DNA from: Bacteroidales bacterium UBA6851
Lineage (GTDB): Bacteria; Bacteroidota; Bacteroidia; Bacteroidales; UBA932
Length of the DNA: 58,360 bases
Reading direction: 5' to 3'
NCBI GenBank assembly: GCA_002451795.1
Contig: DKDJ01000005.1
Span: 1 to 58,360 of the forward strand
The notes beneath the pieces are model-generated. The model was not told the origin of the DNA. It saw only the letters and a program-made list of their open reading frames with translations, and made no database searches. Every line of letters begins with the position of its first letter. Position 1 is the first letter of the stretch. The translations under genes were made by a program, and so were the position numbers. Positions 25,413 to 34,375 of the stretch are shown in pieces.

Positions 25413-26070
25413 ATATGTCAATAATTTTGGCAAAAATATCATCTGGTGGCAACATCTCCCCAAATTCGTCCGAGCAGTCCACTGCTATAAATGACGGATC
25501 AAGCTCGGCTTGACGTTGGTACATCCTACGCACCTTCTTCTGAAACGAAATATCTGACTCATGGATATCACTCGAGCCATGCAGATACTCCCTATCATCA
25601 CCAGATCGGTTTCCGGCAAGACTCTTCTCCACAAACGAGATAGGCACATCAAGAAATATGTTGAGATCCGGACGAGGCAAATCGAACTCTCCGTACTCGG
25701 TATTCGCTATCCATGCGCGCAGGTCCTCAGCCTCTTTCTCATCGTGGAGTTTAGCGCACTGATACGCGATATTGGAATAAACATACCTATCCAGAAGAAC
25801 AGTTTTTCCCTCCAGAAGAGCCTCGCGTATCTCTGGAGCCGCGCCATGCCTGTCTTCGGCGAACAACAACGCCACCAACTGTGGGTGAACGGAATCATTG
25901 GCTCCAAAATCGCCCCTAAGAAAACGGCTGATAAGCTCTCCATATACAGGGGCATCGTACCGAGGAAAATGAATGTATTCCAATTCGCCCTTCTTCTGAA
26001 GATAATTTCTAAACATCCGGACCTGAGTAGACTTTCCTGCTCCGTCCAAACCTTCCAATACCACTAACAT
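25390..26070 (-). CDS. tmk: Thymidylate kinase
   Basis: Protein of 226 residues phosphorylating dTMP to dTDP. The P-loop EGLDGAGKST lies at residues 6-15, the DRYVYSNIAYQ motif near 95, and a lid segment RSGDDREYLHGS near 155. Length and motifs are normal. It sits in the minus-strand run between the M23/LysM gene (6-base gap) and the DoxX gene (overlap). Confidence 0.96.
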   Translation of the reverse strand: MLVVLEGLDGAGKSTQVRMFRNYLQKKGELEYIHFPRYDAPVYGELISRFLRGDFGANDSVHPQLVALLFAEDRHGAAPEIREALLEGKTVLLDRYVYSNIAYQCAKLHDEKEAEDLRAWIANTEYGEFDLPRPDLNIFLDVPISFVEKSLAGNRSGDDREYLHGSSDIHESDISFQKKVRRMYQRQAELDPSFIAVDCSDEFGEMLPPDDIFAKIIDIYENAQAI

Positions 26071-26076
26071 AGCGCG

Positions 26077-27141
26077 TCAATTCACTCTGATTTTCTGTCC
26101 TATTTTTATCTTATCCGCTTTTAGTCCAGGGTTGAGTTTCTGTATCTGACTCACGCTCTTCCCGTTCTTGCGCGCTATTGCAGAAACAGTCTCCCCTGAC
26201 TTGACAGTATGCCATTTCATAGCAGCGCGTTCAGCTTCAAGACGCTTTTCTTCCTCAATTATCTTTTCATCAGCAGCATATACATCCTCTTCCTCATCAA
26301 TGGACTCTGGGACATATCGAGAAGACGCATTAAGATAACTGCGTCTTAGCACAAACACATTTGTCCTCAACTTTCCATTCTCAAAATCCACGATCCATTC
26401 TGGATCAAATGCATAGCCTTTATAACGGGTTTCAAAATGAAGATGCGGGCCTGACGAACGTCCTGTAGAGCCGCCGAGTCCAATAATGTCACCAGCACGA
26501 ACCCAATCCCCCACAGACACCTGACGCTTGGAAAGATGCCCATAGAAAGTCTCCAGTCCATTTTCATGCCTGATTATCACAAGATTACCATATCCGGAAA
26601 CATATTGAGAGGCTCTCACCCGGCCATCAAATGCAGCTGCGACAGGAGTTCCGGTCTTCAGAGGCACATCAGTTCCCTGATGACGACGACCTCTACGATA
26701 TCCAAACTTCGAATATACTTTTCCTATGTATGGGCAGACAAAACGGCTCACGGAGTCCACAAGACAGATGGTGTTCCTATAGCCAAGATCTTCGAGAGAC
26801 ACCTTGGCGTATGGATTGGTCACATTCTCCACCCAATAGTCCCGGAACACATCATCTTGTTCGAGTTTCTTCTGATTCTTTATATATCGCCATGTATAGT
26901 CATCATTCAGAACTATTTGAAGATAACTGTCCCCTATATCGAGAGTGTCTACAGGTGCCCCATTCCCCTTCTGGAAGAGCCCAGGCATGGTAATAAAGTC
27001 CTCAGGCACCCATGTAGCAGCAGGAGGCGGCACAGCTCCCTCTAACGCCACGGTATCCCGCACCGCAATGTCTCGAGTTTCCTGGGCAAAAATACCCAAA
27101 GTGGTGCAAAACACCGCTGCAAGCGACAATAGATTCCTCAT
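26077..27141 (-). CDS. M23 (LytM) peptidoglycan endopeptidase with C-terminal LysM domain
   Basis: Protein of 354 residues with a signal peptide ending near residue 20. The M23 domain (about 140-245) has every active residue: H154 and D158 in RHQGTDVP, H202 in FYGHLS, and H233/H235 in GPHLHF. A charged linker (about 275-305) leads to one LysM domain (about 309-353, HTVKSGETVSAIARKNG), which binds peptidoglycan. It is therefore expected to cut cell-wall cross-links in the periplasm. It is tightly packed with tmk and the phosphomannomutase gene, and contrasts with the degenerate LytM protein at 29526. Confidence 0.93.
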   Translation of the reverse strand: MRNLLSLAAVFCTTLGIFAQETRDIAVRDTVALEGAVPPPAATWVPEDFITMPGLFQKGNGAPVDTLDIGDSYLQIVLNDDYTWRYIKNQKKLEQDDVFRDYWVENVTNPYAKVSLEDLGYRNTICLVDSVSRFVCPYIGKVYSKFGYRRGRRHQGTDVPLKTGTPVAAAFDGRVRASQYVSGYGNLVIIRHENGLETFYGHLSKRQVSVGDWVRAGDIIGLGGSTGRSSGPHLHFETRYKGYAFDPEWIVDFENGKLRTNVFVLRRSYLNASSRYVPESIDEEEDVYAADEKIIEEEKRLEAERAAMKWHTVKSGETVSAIARKNGKSVSQIQKLNPGLKADKIKIGQKIRVN

Positions 27142-27142
27142 G

Positions 27143-28507
27143 CTATGACCTCACTGCTCCAAACTTTGTTACAAGCAGTTCTTCCACCTCTGACACCTTA
27201 CTTGACAAAAGCTCATCAGTACGCGCCTCGCAGATGAACCTCAAGTAAGGTTCTGTATTAGAAGGCCTGATATTGAACCACCAGTCTGCAAACTCAAGTC
27301 TGTAACCGTCGAAGTCCATTACTTTTTCGGGAGTCTCCTGCGCAAGGAAATGGTCACGGACAGCATCCATCGCTTCCTTTTTGTTCTCGAGCTTGAAGTT
27401 AATTTCTCCAGAGTTGCGATACTTGGTCATAGAATCAATCTTGTCGCTAAGACGGATTCCTTTCTTCTTCAAGGCAGACACTATCCTCAAGACTATCAAT
27501 GAAGACAAAAGACCGCTATCAGAATAGAAGAAATCCTTGAAATAATAATGGCCGGCAAGTTCTCCGCCCCATAGTCCGTCTATCTCACGAAGTTTCGGAG
27601 CGGCATAAGCCCTTCCTACCCTCCAGGTATGTAATTCTGCCCCATATTGCGCAAGATATTCCCCGACAGACTTCGAACTGCGTATTTCCTGAAGGACTCG
27701 TGGATTTTTAGCGCCGCGCTCCACACAGAAATACTCTGCCATCAGAGCGATTATAAGATCAGGAGCTACGAACCGAGCCTTATCATCCACAAACATCACC
27801 CTATCAGCATCGCCATCATATATGACGCCTATATCAGACTTTTTGGAAGAAACGAGTTTTCTCAAAGGCTCCACATTCTTGGCGACCAATGGGTTTGGCT
27901 CGTGATTGGGGAATCTGCCGTCGATCGTATCAAAAAGATACTCCGGCTCTGAGCCGAACACTTCCTTCGCAAAAAGGCAAGACATGCCATTGGAAAGGTC
28001 AAAAGCGATATCAAGATTTGAATAGTCGCCTTTAAACCTGGACATAAATGCAATATAGTCATCATGAATATCCTTGTCGTAGATGCTTCCCCGCTGCGAA
28101 GATACAGGTGTCGGACGCCCCTCGTCAATCCATGACTTAATCTGCCCAAGGCCAGAATCAAGGCCCACAGGAAGGGCATTTTCGCGACTGACTTTCATAC
28201 CGTTGTACTGTGCGGGGTTATGACTGGCCGTGATCTGCACCGAAGCCTTGAAGCCATAGTTAGCAGTAGCGAAATAAACCATTGGTGTCGAACAAAGTCC
28301 AAGGTCATACACATCGGCACCAGCATCACAAATACCTTTCACCAAACTATCATGAATCTCTTCAGATGAGACTCTGCAGTCGCGTCCTACCACCACCTTG
28401 TCGGCCTTCAAAAGTTCTGGAATAAAATAGCCTACCTTATAGGCAGTATCCTTGTCGAAATCCACACCGTAGATTCCTCTAATATCGTAAGCGTGAAATG
28501 CTCCCAT
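27143..28507 (-). CDS. Phosphomannomutase/phosphoglucomutase
   Basis: Protein of 454 residues of the alpha-D-phosphohexomutase family, which moves phosphate between C1 and C6 of glucose or mannose. The phosphoserine loop is TASHNPAQYNGMK (about 90-102), the metal loop YDGDADRVMFVD is near 232, the sugar loop GGELAGHYYF near 319, and the phosphate-binding loop RPSNTEPYLR near 419. It supplies precursors for nucleotide sugars. manB/algC/pgm cannot be separated from sequence alone. Confidence 0.9.
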   Translation of the reverse strand: MGAFHAYDIRGIYGVDFDKDTAYKVGYFIPELLKADKVVVGRDCRVSSEEIHDSLVKGICDAGADVYDLGLCSTPMVYFATANYGFKASVQITASHNPAQYNGMKVSRENALPVGLDSGLGQIKSWIDEGRPTPVSSQRGSIYDKDIHDDYIAFMSRFKGDYSNLDIAFDLSNGMSCLFAKEVFGSEPEYLFDTIDGRFPNHEPNPLVAKNVEPLRKLVSSKKSDIGVIYDGDADRVMFVDDKARFVAPDLIIALMAEYFCVERGAKNPRVLQEIRSSKSVGEYLAQYGAELHTWRVGRAYAAPKLREIDGLWGGELAGHYYFKDFFYSDSGLLSSLIVLRIVSALKKKGIRLSDKIDSMTKYRNSGEINFKLENKKEAMDAVRDHFLAQETPEKVMDFDGYRLEFADWWFNIRPSNTEPYLRFICEARTDELLSSKVSEVEELLVTKFGAVRS

Positions 28508-28508
28508 T

Positions 28509-29066
28509 TTATTTAATCTTTGATTTGTATGATGTCCTAATTTTCCCTTGCGCTATATTCTGGAGCTTCTTTCCTATCATTTTCCTGCGAATAGGAGCCA
28601 CGATATCCGTAAATAGCTCTCCATCCAGATGTGAGAATTCATGCTCTATCATACGGCAGGCAAACTTATCAAAACACTCTGTCTTCAGGGTGAAGCTCTC
28701 ATCATAATACTCAACCACGATGGATTCTGGACGACGGACTGAAGCATAGATGCCAGGGACACTGAGACAGCCCTCTTCATATTCGCACATGGCCTCACTG
28801 AAAGACTTCACTATAGGGTTTATAAATGTTCGCTTGAAGCCTTTAAGGTACGGAAATACATCTGCCATCACATCGCCGTCCACTACTGCTACTCTCACAC
28901 TCTCGCCCACTTGAGGGGCAGCAAGTCCACATCCCTCCGAGGCCTTGAGGGTCTCCCAAAGATCGGCTACAAGGGTCTGAATCCCTTCCTTATCATTGTC
29001 AATATCCGCAGGCACTGCCTTCTGTCGAAGCACCTCGGACCCATAAAGATAAATCGGTCTAATCAT
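28509..29066 (-). CDS. def: Peptide deformylase
   Basis: Protein of 185 residues that removes the N-formyl group from new proteins. The three signatures are intact: GCGLAAPQVGES near residue 44, EEGCLSVPGIY near 97, and the metal site HEFSHLDG near 139. It overlaps ruvX by 4 bases (ATGA) and is separated by 1 base from the mutase gene. Confidence 0.97.
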   Translation of the reverse strand: MIRPIYLYGSEVLRQKAVPADIDNDKEGIQTLVADLWETLKASEGCGLAAPQVGESVRVAVVDGDVMADVFPYLKGFKRTFINPIVKSFSEAMCEYEEGCLSVPGIYASVRRPESIVVEYYDESFTLKTECFDKFACRMIEHEFSHLDGELFTDIVAPIRRKMIGKKLQNIAQGKIRTSYKSKIK

Positions 29067-29476
29067 TTCTTTTTATCAATATAACTCTGCAAAATTATCG
29101 CTGCGCTGATTCTATCCACCTGTTTTTTGTCTCGCCTATCGCTTTTCTTCATACCGCCGTCAATCATTGCCCTATGCGCAAGAACGGAAGTGAATCTCTC
29201 GTCTTCGAGACTGATAGGTACATTTGGAAAAGCCTTTTCAAGCGTCTTCAAAAATCGGTCCACGTCAGGAGCAGCTTGAGCGGGGCGACCATCCAGGTTA
29301 AGCGGATAACCTACTACAAAACGAACAATGGTTTCCTCTCGGGCGTAATTTTGGAGATAATCTATTATCTTTGCAGAAGTAACAGTTTCCAACGGAGATG
29401 CGAATATGCCAAGAGGGTCGCTCACCGCGATTCCCGTCCGAGCATTACCGTAATCTATTCCTATGATTCTGTTCAT
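29063..29476 (-). CDS. ruvX: Putative pre-16S rRNA nuclease / Holliday junction resolvase-like YqgF
   Basis: Protein of 137 residues from the ATG at 29476; the longer frame extends across the divergent promoter. The RNase H-like fold is marked by IIGIDYGNARTGIAVSD with the first acidic residue at D8, a FVVGYPLNLDGRP strand near residue 66, SLEDERFTS near 95, and a late acidic residue in DRISAAIILQ. YqgF/RuvX trims the 5' end of 16S rRNA precursor. It is the first gene of the seven-gene minus-strand run. Confidence 0.93.
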   Translation of the reverse strand: MNRIIGIDYGNARTGIAVSDPLGIFASPLETVTSAKIIDYLQNYAREETIVRFVVGYPLNLDGRPAQAAPDVDRFLKTLEKAFPNVPISLEDERFTSVLAHRAMIDGGMKKSDRRDKKQVDRISAAIILQSYIDKKK

Positions 29477-29481
29477 CACCG

Positions 29482-29489
29482 CGAAATTA
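29482..29489 (-). promoter_or_regulatory. Probable ruvX -7 element (TAATTTCG)
   Basis: One mismatch from TAnnTTTG on the minus strand, with a TTG about 20 nt upstream (near 29510). It ends 6 bases before the ruvX ATG, implying a very short leader. The divergent LytM-like gene has a comparable weak TATTTCG on the plus strand near 29503. Confidence 0.4.
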
Positions 29490-29525
29490 GTCAAAAACAA
29501 CCTATTTCGCAAAAGTTTAGAATAC

Positions 29526-30362
29526 ATGAAGATTCAGAATAAAGACTATAGGCTTACCCTTGTGGACAATGAGACGCATAGCAGCGTGAGAACCATCCGG
29601 TTCTCCACGTTTCGATTCATCGCTATTGCCACAGCCGCTCTAGTAACAAGCATTCTGCTAATATATTGCGTGATAGCTTTTACCCCTCTTAGAAATACCA
29701 TCCCAGGATACCCAAATGTCCAGGTAAAGAAGGTCGCTATGACTAACGCCATGAAGATTGACTCACTTGAGAGTATCATCACCAGATGGAATCTCTATGC
29801 CGAGAATCTCAGCAGGGTGCTGTCGGGGCAAGCCACAATCAATTTTGACAGTTTGATCAGACATAGTGCATTGCAATACATATCAGACAAGCCAGAGGCT
29901 GAACTTGAAAAGCAGGACTCCATTCTTAGGGATAGAGTTCAGCGGGAAGAACAGTTCGGACTAAGCACTAATACCCAGAAATCCATGCCAATGGAAGGAA
30001 AGCACTTTTTCAACCCAGTCAAAGGCGTGATAACAGGGCGGTTTAATAGGGTCGAACACCCTGGTATTGACATAAATGCACCGGTCGGTTCAATCGTAAG
30101 CGCTATTTTAGACGGGACGGTCATATATTCAGGATGGGACGATGAGCGCATGTATGTGCTCATCATCCAGCATAGCGACAATCTAACAAGTTGCTACAGC
30201 AGTTGCAGTCGGGCGCTCAAACGTGTTGGTGACGAAGTCAAAGCCGGCACTCCGATTGCCATGAGCGGAGGCGCAAACAGTGAGTCTAAGACAGATGTAC
30301 TACATCTTGAAATATGGAATAATGGAGAGCCCATTGACCCGTCAAGGCATCTGAACTACTAA
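29526..30362 (+). CDS. Degenerate M23/LytM-domain protein, probably non-catalytic
   Basis: Protein of 278 residues from the ATG at 29526. One membrane segment (about 30-53) is followed by a helical stretch and a LytM domain (about 160-270). The zinc ligands are kept: H178 and D182 in EHPGIDI, and H260. Both catalytic histidines are changed: the usual YGHLS reads YSSCS (Ser226), and the first His of HxH is Val258. Degenerate LytM proteins such as EnvC and NlpD act as activators of amidases, so a regulatory role in wall cleavage is possible but inferred. It lies 10 bases before dxr. Confidence 0.85.
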   Translation: MKIQNKDYRLTLVDNETHSSVRTIRFSTFRFIAIATAALVTSILLIYCVIAFTPLRNTIPGYPNVQVKKVAMTNAMKIDSLESIITRWNLYAENLSRVLSGQATINFDSLIRHSALQYISDKPEAELEKQDSILRDRVQREEQFGLSTNTQKSMPMEGKHFFNPVKGVITGRFNRVEHPGIDINAPVGSIVSAILDGTVIYSGWDDERMYVLIIQHSDNLTSCYSSCSRALKRVGDEVKAGTPIAMSGGANSESKTDVLHLEIWNNGEPIDPSRHLNY

Positions 30363-30372
30363 ATAGTATCCA

Positions 30373-31527
30373 ATGAGAAAGAGGAAAATAGCAATACTCG
30401 GTTCGACGGGGTCCATCGGGACTCAGACACTGGATGTGATAAGAAGACATCCGGATATGTTTGAAGTGGAATTGATTTCAGCAAGACGAAATGTCGAACT
30501 CCTAATCCAACAAGCTTTGGAATTCGATGCCGCAAATGTAGTTATCTGCGAAGAGTCAAGGTACAAGGAAATAGCCGAAGCTCTGCAAGACAAAGACATC
30601 AAGGTTTGGGCTGGAGTGGATAGTCTCTGCGAACTGGTAAAGATGCCTTCAGTGGACATAGTTGTTGGGGCCATGGTTGGGTTCAGCGGCCTTCGTCCAA
30701 CACTGTCAGCCCTAGAGGCAGGTAAGACCGTTGCCCTTGCCAACAAGGAGACGCTCGTAGCAGCCGGTTCGATTGTGATCCGGACCATGAGAGAGCACGG
30801 CGCTGTCATTCTTCCCGTGGACTCAGAACACTCAGCCATATTCCAATGCCTGCTCGCCGCCGGGGACAATAGGGTAGAAAAAATTCACCTCACAGCCTCA
30901 GGCGGGCCATTCCGCACATGGGACAGGGCACAAATAGCAGCAGCAACAGCGCAGCAGGCGCTCAAACACCCCAATTGGAACATGGGCGCAAAGGTCACGA
31001 TAGACTCGGCAACTATGATGAACAAAGGATTTGAGGTCATGGAAGCCAAATGGCTTTTCAATATGGCCCCAGACAAAATAAATGTCGTAGTTCATCCAGA
31101 GTCCGTGGTCCACTCCATGGTAGAATTCGAAGACGGAGCGATAATAGCACAGATGGGCTGCCCAGATATGAGGGAGCCTATAGGATTCGCACTGAGCTTT
31201 CCTCGCAGAGTTAGTGTAGGCAACAAAAAACTTGACTTCGCCACTTTAGGGCACATAAGTTTCGAGGCTCCAGACATGAAGAGATTTCCATGCCTTGAAT
31301 TAGCTTACGATGCCATAAAGAGGGGCGGTAATGCACCGTGCGCGCTGAATGCGGCAAACGAGGTGACAGTTGCAGCATATCTGAAAGGGCTCATTGGATT
31401 CTATGACATTGCCCGCATAAATGAGAAATGTCTTCGCGGAATGAATTTTGTGGCAGATCCTTCGCTTGAGGATATCTTCACGACAAACAAAGAGATTGCT
31501 TCTATTGCAGATGGTTATATTAATTAA
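30373..31527 (+). CDS. dxr: 1-deoxy-D-xylulose 5-phosphate reductoisomerase
   Basis: Protein of 384 residues catalysing the committed step of the MEP isoprenoid pathway, the target of fosmidomycin. The NADPH-binding GSTGSIGTQTLDVI is at residues 9-22. The substrate and metal segments LANKETLVAAG, VDSEHSAIFQCL and ASGGPFR are intact, as is NMGAKVTIDSATMMNKG. The 3' end overlaps rseP by 17 bases. Confidence 0.98.
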   Translation: MRKRKIAILGSTGSIGTQTLDVIRRHPDMFEVELISARRNVELLIQQALEFDAANVVICEESRYKEIAEALQDKDIKVWAGVDSLCELVKMPSVDIVVGAMVGFSGLRPTLSALEAGKTVALANKETLVAAGSIVIRTMREHGAVILPVDSEHSAIFQCLLAAGDNRVEKIHLTASGGPFRTWDRAQIAAATAQQALKHPNWNMGAKVTIDSATMMNKGFEVMEAKWLFNMAPDKINVVVHPESVVHSMVEFEDGAIIAQMGCPDMREPIGFALSFPRRVSVGNKKLDFATLGHISFEAPDMKRFPCLELAYDAIKRGGNAPCALNAANEVTVAAYLKGLIGFYDIARINEKCLRGMNFVADPSLEDIFTTNKEIASIADGYIN

Positions 31528-32812
31528 AGCACTTCAGGTCTTCCTTTCACTCTCCCTGCTAATTTTCCTACATGAGCTTGGACATTTTGCATGGGCTAAG
31601 CTTTTCGGGATAAAGGTTGAGAAGTTTTTCCTTTTCTTCGATCCGGGCGGAAAGGCTATAGCCAAGTGGAAATGGGGAGATACTGAATTTGGCATAGGAT
31701 GGCTTCCATTTGGAGGCTACTGCAAGATTGCCGGGATGGTGGACGAATCCATGGACATGAAGCAGCTTTCAGAAGAGCCCAAGGAATGGGAGTTCCGATC
31801 GCATCCAGCATGGCAGAGAATGCTCGTAATGGCCGGAGGCGTACTAAACAACATCATTTTCGCCATTTTGTCCTATATTGTGATTCTATGCGTGTGGGGG
31901 CAGTCATACATTGACAATAGTACAAGCGAAGTATATGTAAACGACACGGCCTACCAGATGGGATTTCGGAATGGGGATAGGATATTAAAACTGGATGATT
32001 ATACCCCGGAAAATTTCGCGATGCTTCAGGCTGACCTCGCAAGAAGGGAAGCAAGCCGGGCCACCGTGCTCAGAGGATCAGATACGGTAGAATTGTACAT
32101 CGATAGGGCCATGATGCCTGAAGTACTAAATTCTCAACTCATGTTTGACCTTGCCTTACCTTTCGTCATAGACTCAGTCATGGCTTCAGGTCCAAATGCC
32201 GGTAGCAATCTTAGGCACGGAGACAGGCTGATAGCCATAAATGGCAAAGAGATAGAATTTCTGCAGGACTCCAGGCCAATATTATCATCAGAGAAAGGCA
32301 CGGATGTAACCCTTGGTATCGTCAGAGGCGCCGACACCCTGTCAATTGCCGCTCAGGTAGATACATCTGGCCGTCTCGGGCTGAGCCTTATGGCACCTAA
32401 TATAAAGACAAAGCGATATAACGCTGCCAGCGCCATTCCCGCCGGGTTCAAACTTGCGGGCAGCACCATAGGAGACTACCTTAAAGACTTGAAGTTACTT
32501 GTAACTCCATCGACAGGCGCATATAAGTCGGTCGGGAGTTTTATTGCCATAGGTGAGGTTTTCCCATCTACATGGGACTGGTATCAGTTCCTAAGCATCA
32601 CAGCTCTTCTTTCCATCATGTTGGCAGTGATGAACCTGATTCCGATTCCTGCTCTTGACGGAGGCCATATATTGTTCCTTCTGATAGAGATGGTCAGCGG
32701 GCGGAAGCCGAGCGACAAGTTCCTTATGGTGATGCAGATGATAGGCATGCTGCTGCTTTTCGGTTTGATGTTCCTTGCCGTAAGCAATGATATAGGGCGA
32801 CTGTTCAATTAA
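31511..32812 (+). CDS. rseP: RseP-type site-2 intramembrane zinc protease
   Basis: Protein of 433 residues from the ATG at 31511; the longer frame from 31448 lies inside dxr. The zinc site HELGH is at residues 21-25 in the first membrane helix, and the third zinc ligand lies in PIPALDGGHILF near 380. A periplasmic PDZ region (about 130-290) lies between. RseP cuts anti-sigma factors or leftover signal peptides inside the membrane. Overlap with dxr indicates coupled expression. Confidence 0.95.
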   Translation: MVILIKALQVFLSLSLLIFLHELGHFAWAKLFGIKVEKFFLFFDPGGKAIAKWKWGDTEFGIGWLPFGGYCKIAGMVDESMDMKQLSEEPKEWEFRSHPAWQRMLVMAGGVLNNIIFAILSYIVILCVWGQSYIDNSTSEVYVNDTAYQMGFRNGDRILKLDDYTPENFAMLQADLARREASRATVLRGSDTVELYIDRAMMPEVLNSQLMFDLALPFVIDSVMASGPNAGSNLRHGDRLIAINGKEIEFLQDSRPILSSEKGTDVTLGIVRGADTLSIAAQVDTSGRLGLSLMAPNIKTKRYNAASAIPAGFKLAGSTIGDYLKDLKLLVTPSTGAYKSVGSFIAIGEVFPSTWDWYQFLSITALLSIMLAVMNLIPIPALDGGHILFLLIEMVSGRKPSDKFLMVMQMIGMLLLFGLMFLAVSNDIGRLFN

Positions 32813-32838
32813 TTTTTGAAATATTTAATATTCTTGAT

Positions 32839-33840
32839 ATGAAACGATTACTTACATTACTTTCAGTCTGCATCCTTGCCATTTGCAGCTGTAAGAGTAC
32901 AACTCCCCTACTGCCGAGCGTCAGCGGAAAAGCCGGAGAAGTAATAGTGGTGATGGACCGTGACAACTGGGAGGGAGCCCTCGGAAATGATGCCCGGGAA
33001 CTTCTGGCAAGCGACTGCCCGTTCCTGGCACAAAGGGAGCCTCTATACAATCTCGTGAACGTATCGCCTAACGGCTTTGCCGATCTTTTCAAGATTCATC
33101 GCAACATAGTAATATTTAACATCAATCCACAACTTGATACCACTGGAGTATTCTACAAGCACAACGTATGGGCCAACACACAAGTGGTGGTGCAGGTAAG
33201 CGCTTATGACACTGAAGGTGCGGAGAAACTTCTTTCGGAAAACGGAAAGACTATCCTTAGCGCAATCGAACAAGCAGAACGTGACAGAGTAATAATAAAC
33301 ACATTGAAGTACGAAGAAAGGACCATAGCCCCCGAAGTGGAAAAGAAATTTGGAGGGGCCATGCATTTTCCATCAGGATACAAGATCAAGCTCTCCAAAG
33401 ACGACTTCATGTGGATAGCAGACGACAAGCAGTACGTATATCAGGATGTCTTTATATATAAGTATCCTGCAGAGAAAGACCAGCCATTCTCTGCAGAGAA
33501 CATTATCAAGCATCGCAATGAAATGCTCCAAAAATATGTACCTGGAATGTTCGAGAACACTTATATGACTACAAGTGACTTCTTTACACCACAGATTGAA
33601 TATATCAGATATAAGGGCATTCACTTCGTCCAGACCAGGGGCATGTGGGACGTAAAGAACGATTTCATGGGAGGTCCGTTTGTATCTCATTCTTTCTACA
33701 CTCCTGACGGCAAGGACATAATGGTACTGGAGGCATTCGTATATGCGCCAAGATACGACAAACGCCAATACCTCAGACAGGTTGAATCCCTCTTGTATTC
33801 TTGGGAATGGAGCGAAAATAAAGAAAAGGAGGAAGAATAG
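32839..33840 (+). CDS. DUF4837-family lipoprotein
   Basis: Protein of 333 residues with a lipoprotein signal ending ILAICSC (lipidated Cys at about 18). The sequence GEVIVVMDRDNWEGALG and the later FIKYKGIHFVQTRG-like region (IEYIRYKGIHFVQTRGMW) fit the Bacteroidota DUF4837 family, which is often next to rseP or dxr and has no assigned function. Gap to rseP is 26 bases, with no clear promoter. It ends exactly where the tRNA-Glu promoter begins. Confidence 0.78.
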   Translation: MKRLLTLLSVCILAICSCKSTTPLLPSVSGKAGEVIVVMDRDNWEGALGNDARELLASDCPFLAQREPLYNLVNVSPNGFADLFKIHRNIVIFNINPQLDTTGVFYKHNVWANTQVVVQVSAYDTEGAEKLLSENGKTILSAIEQAERDRVIINTLKYEERTIAPEVEKKFGGAMHFPSGYKIKLSKDDFMWIADDKQYVYQDVFIYKYPAEKDQPFSAENIIKHRNEMLQKYVPGMFENTYMTTSDFFTPQIEYIRYKGIHFVQTRGMWDVKNDFMGGPFVSHSFYTPDGKDIMVLEAFVYAPRYDKRQYLRQVESLLYSWEWSENKEKEEE

Positions 33841-33871
33841 TTTGTCATTAACAAAATATTTTCTATCTTTG
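33841..33871 (+). promoter_or_regulatory. Promoter of tRNA-Glu and rpsT (TTG-N19-TATCTTTG)
   Basis: The best promoter in the window: TTTG at 33841-33844, exactly 19 nt, TATCTTTG at 33864-33871. It starts at the base after the DUF4837 stop codon. Predicted start near 33876, about 34 bases before the mature tRNA. Confidence 0.8.
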
Positions 33872-33909
33872 CAGTCCCTATTTGGTCGATAGTATCAAAA
33901 AGGGCGTTT

Positions 33910-33984
33910 GGTGGGTTCGTATAACGGTTAGTACTCAAGATTTTCATTCTTGCAACAGGAGTTCGATTCTCCTACCCACTACCA
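33910..33984 (+). tRNA. tRNA-Glu (anticodon TTC)
   Basis: 75 bases including an encoded CCA. The acceptor stem pairs GGTGGGT with ACCCACT (one G-T pair at the end). The anticodon stem CAAGA/TCTTG holds the loop TTTTCAT, giving anticodon TTC. The T arm is AGGAG-TTCGATT-CTCCT. It is co-transcribed with rpsT, 21 bases downstream. Confidence 0.96.
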
Positions 33985-34005
33985 AATATAAAAAAAAGTA
34001 AAACA

Positions 34006-34260
34006 ATGGCAAATACAGCTTCAGCAAAGAAGGCCGATCGTCAGAACGACAGGCACAGACTGCATAATAGGTATTATGCAAAGACTACAAGGAATGCTAT
34101 CCGCGACATCCGAAACACAAGCGACAAGGCTACCGCGGAGAAGAATGCACCAAAGGTTTACGCTATGATCGACAAGCTCGCCAAGATTGGACTGATTCAC
34201 AAGAACAAGGCATCTAATCTTAAGAGCGGCATAGCGATGTACATTAATAAACTTGCATAA
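34006..34260 (+). CDS. rpsT: Ribosomal protein S20
   Basis: Protein of 84 residues, basic and helical, typical of S20, which binds 16S rRNA in the body of the 30S subunit. Recognisable parts are the N-terminal ANTASAKKADRQNDRHRLHN and the C-terminal GLIHKNKASNLKSG. A terminator hairpin is wrapped around its stop codon, and a tRNA-Pro gene follows 17 bases later. Confidence 0.97.
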   Translation: MANTASAKKADRQNDRHRLHNRYYAKTTRNAIRDIRNTSDKATAEKNAPKVYAMIDKLAKIGLIHKNKASNLKSGIAMYINKLA

Positions 34261-34275
34261 GCAAGTTTATTTTTT
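34247..34275 (+). terminator. rpsT terminator containing the stop codon in its loop
   Basis: A perfect 10-bp stem (ATAAACTTGC at 34247-34256 with GCAAGTTTAT at 34261-34270) encloses a 4-base loop that carries the rpsT stop codon. Six T residues follow. The stem therefore encodes the last residues of S20. Confidence 0.85.
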
Positions 34276-34277
34276 AT

Positions 34278-34354
34278 CGGGATGTAGCGCAGTTGGCTAG
34301 CGCACCACGTTCGGGACGTGGGGGTCGTCCGTTCGAGTCGGATCATCCCGACCA
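34278..34354 (+). tRNA. tRNA-Pro (anticodon CGG)
   Basis: 77 bases including CCA. The acceptor stem pairs CGGGATG with CATCCCG. The anticodon stem CCACG/CGTGG holds TTCGGGA, giving anticodon CGG. It begins 2 bases after the T-run of the rpsT terminator, so either readthrough or a promoter inside rpsT must feed it; TAAACTTG at 34248-34255 is one mismatch from the -7 consensus. Confidence 0.96.
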
Positions 34355-34375
34355 AAACCAAAGAGAACATCTTAA

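Noticed and set aside
29063..29527. Longer N-terminus for ruvX from 29527
   Set aside because: It would run across the divergent promoter and 3 bases into the LytM-like gene. The family N-terminus begins at the ATG at 29476.
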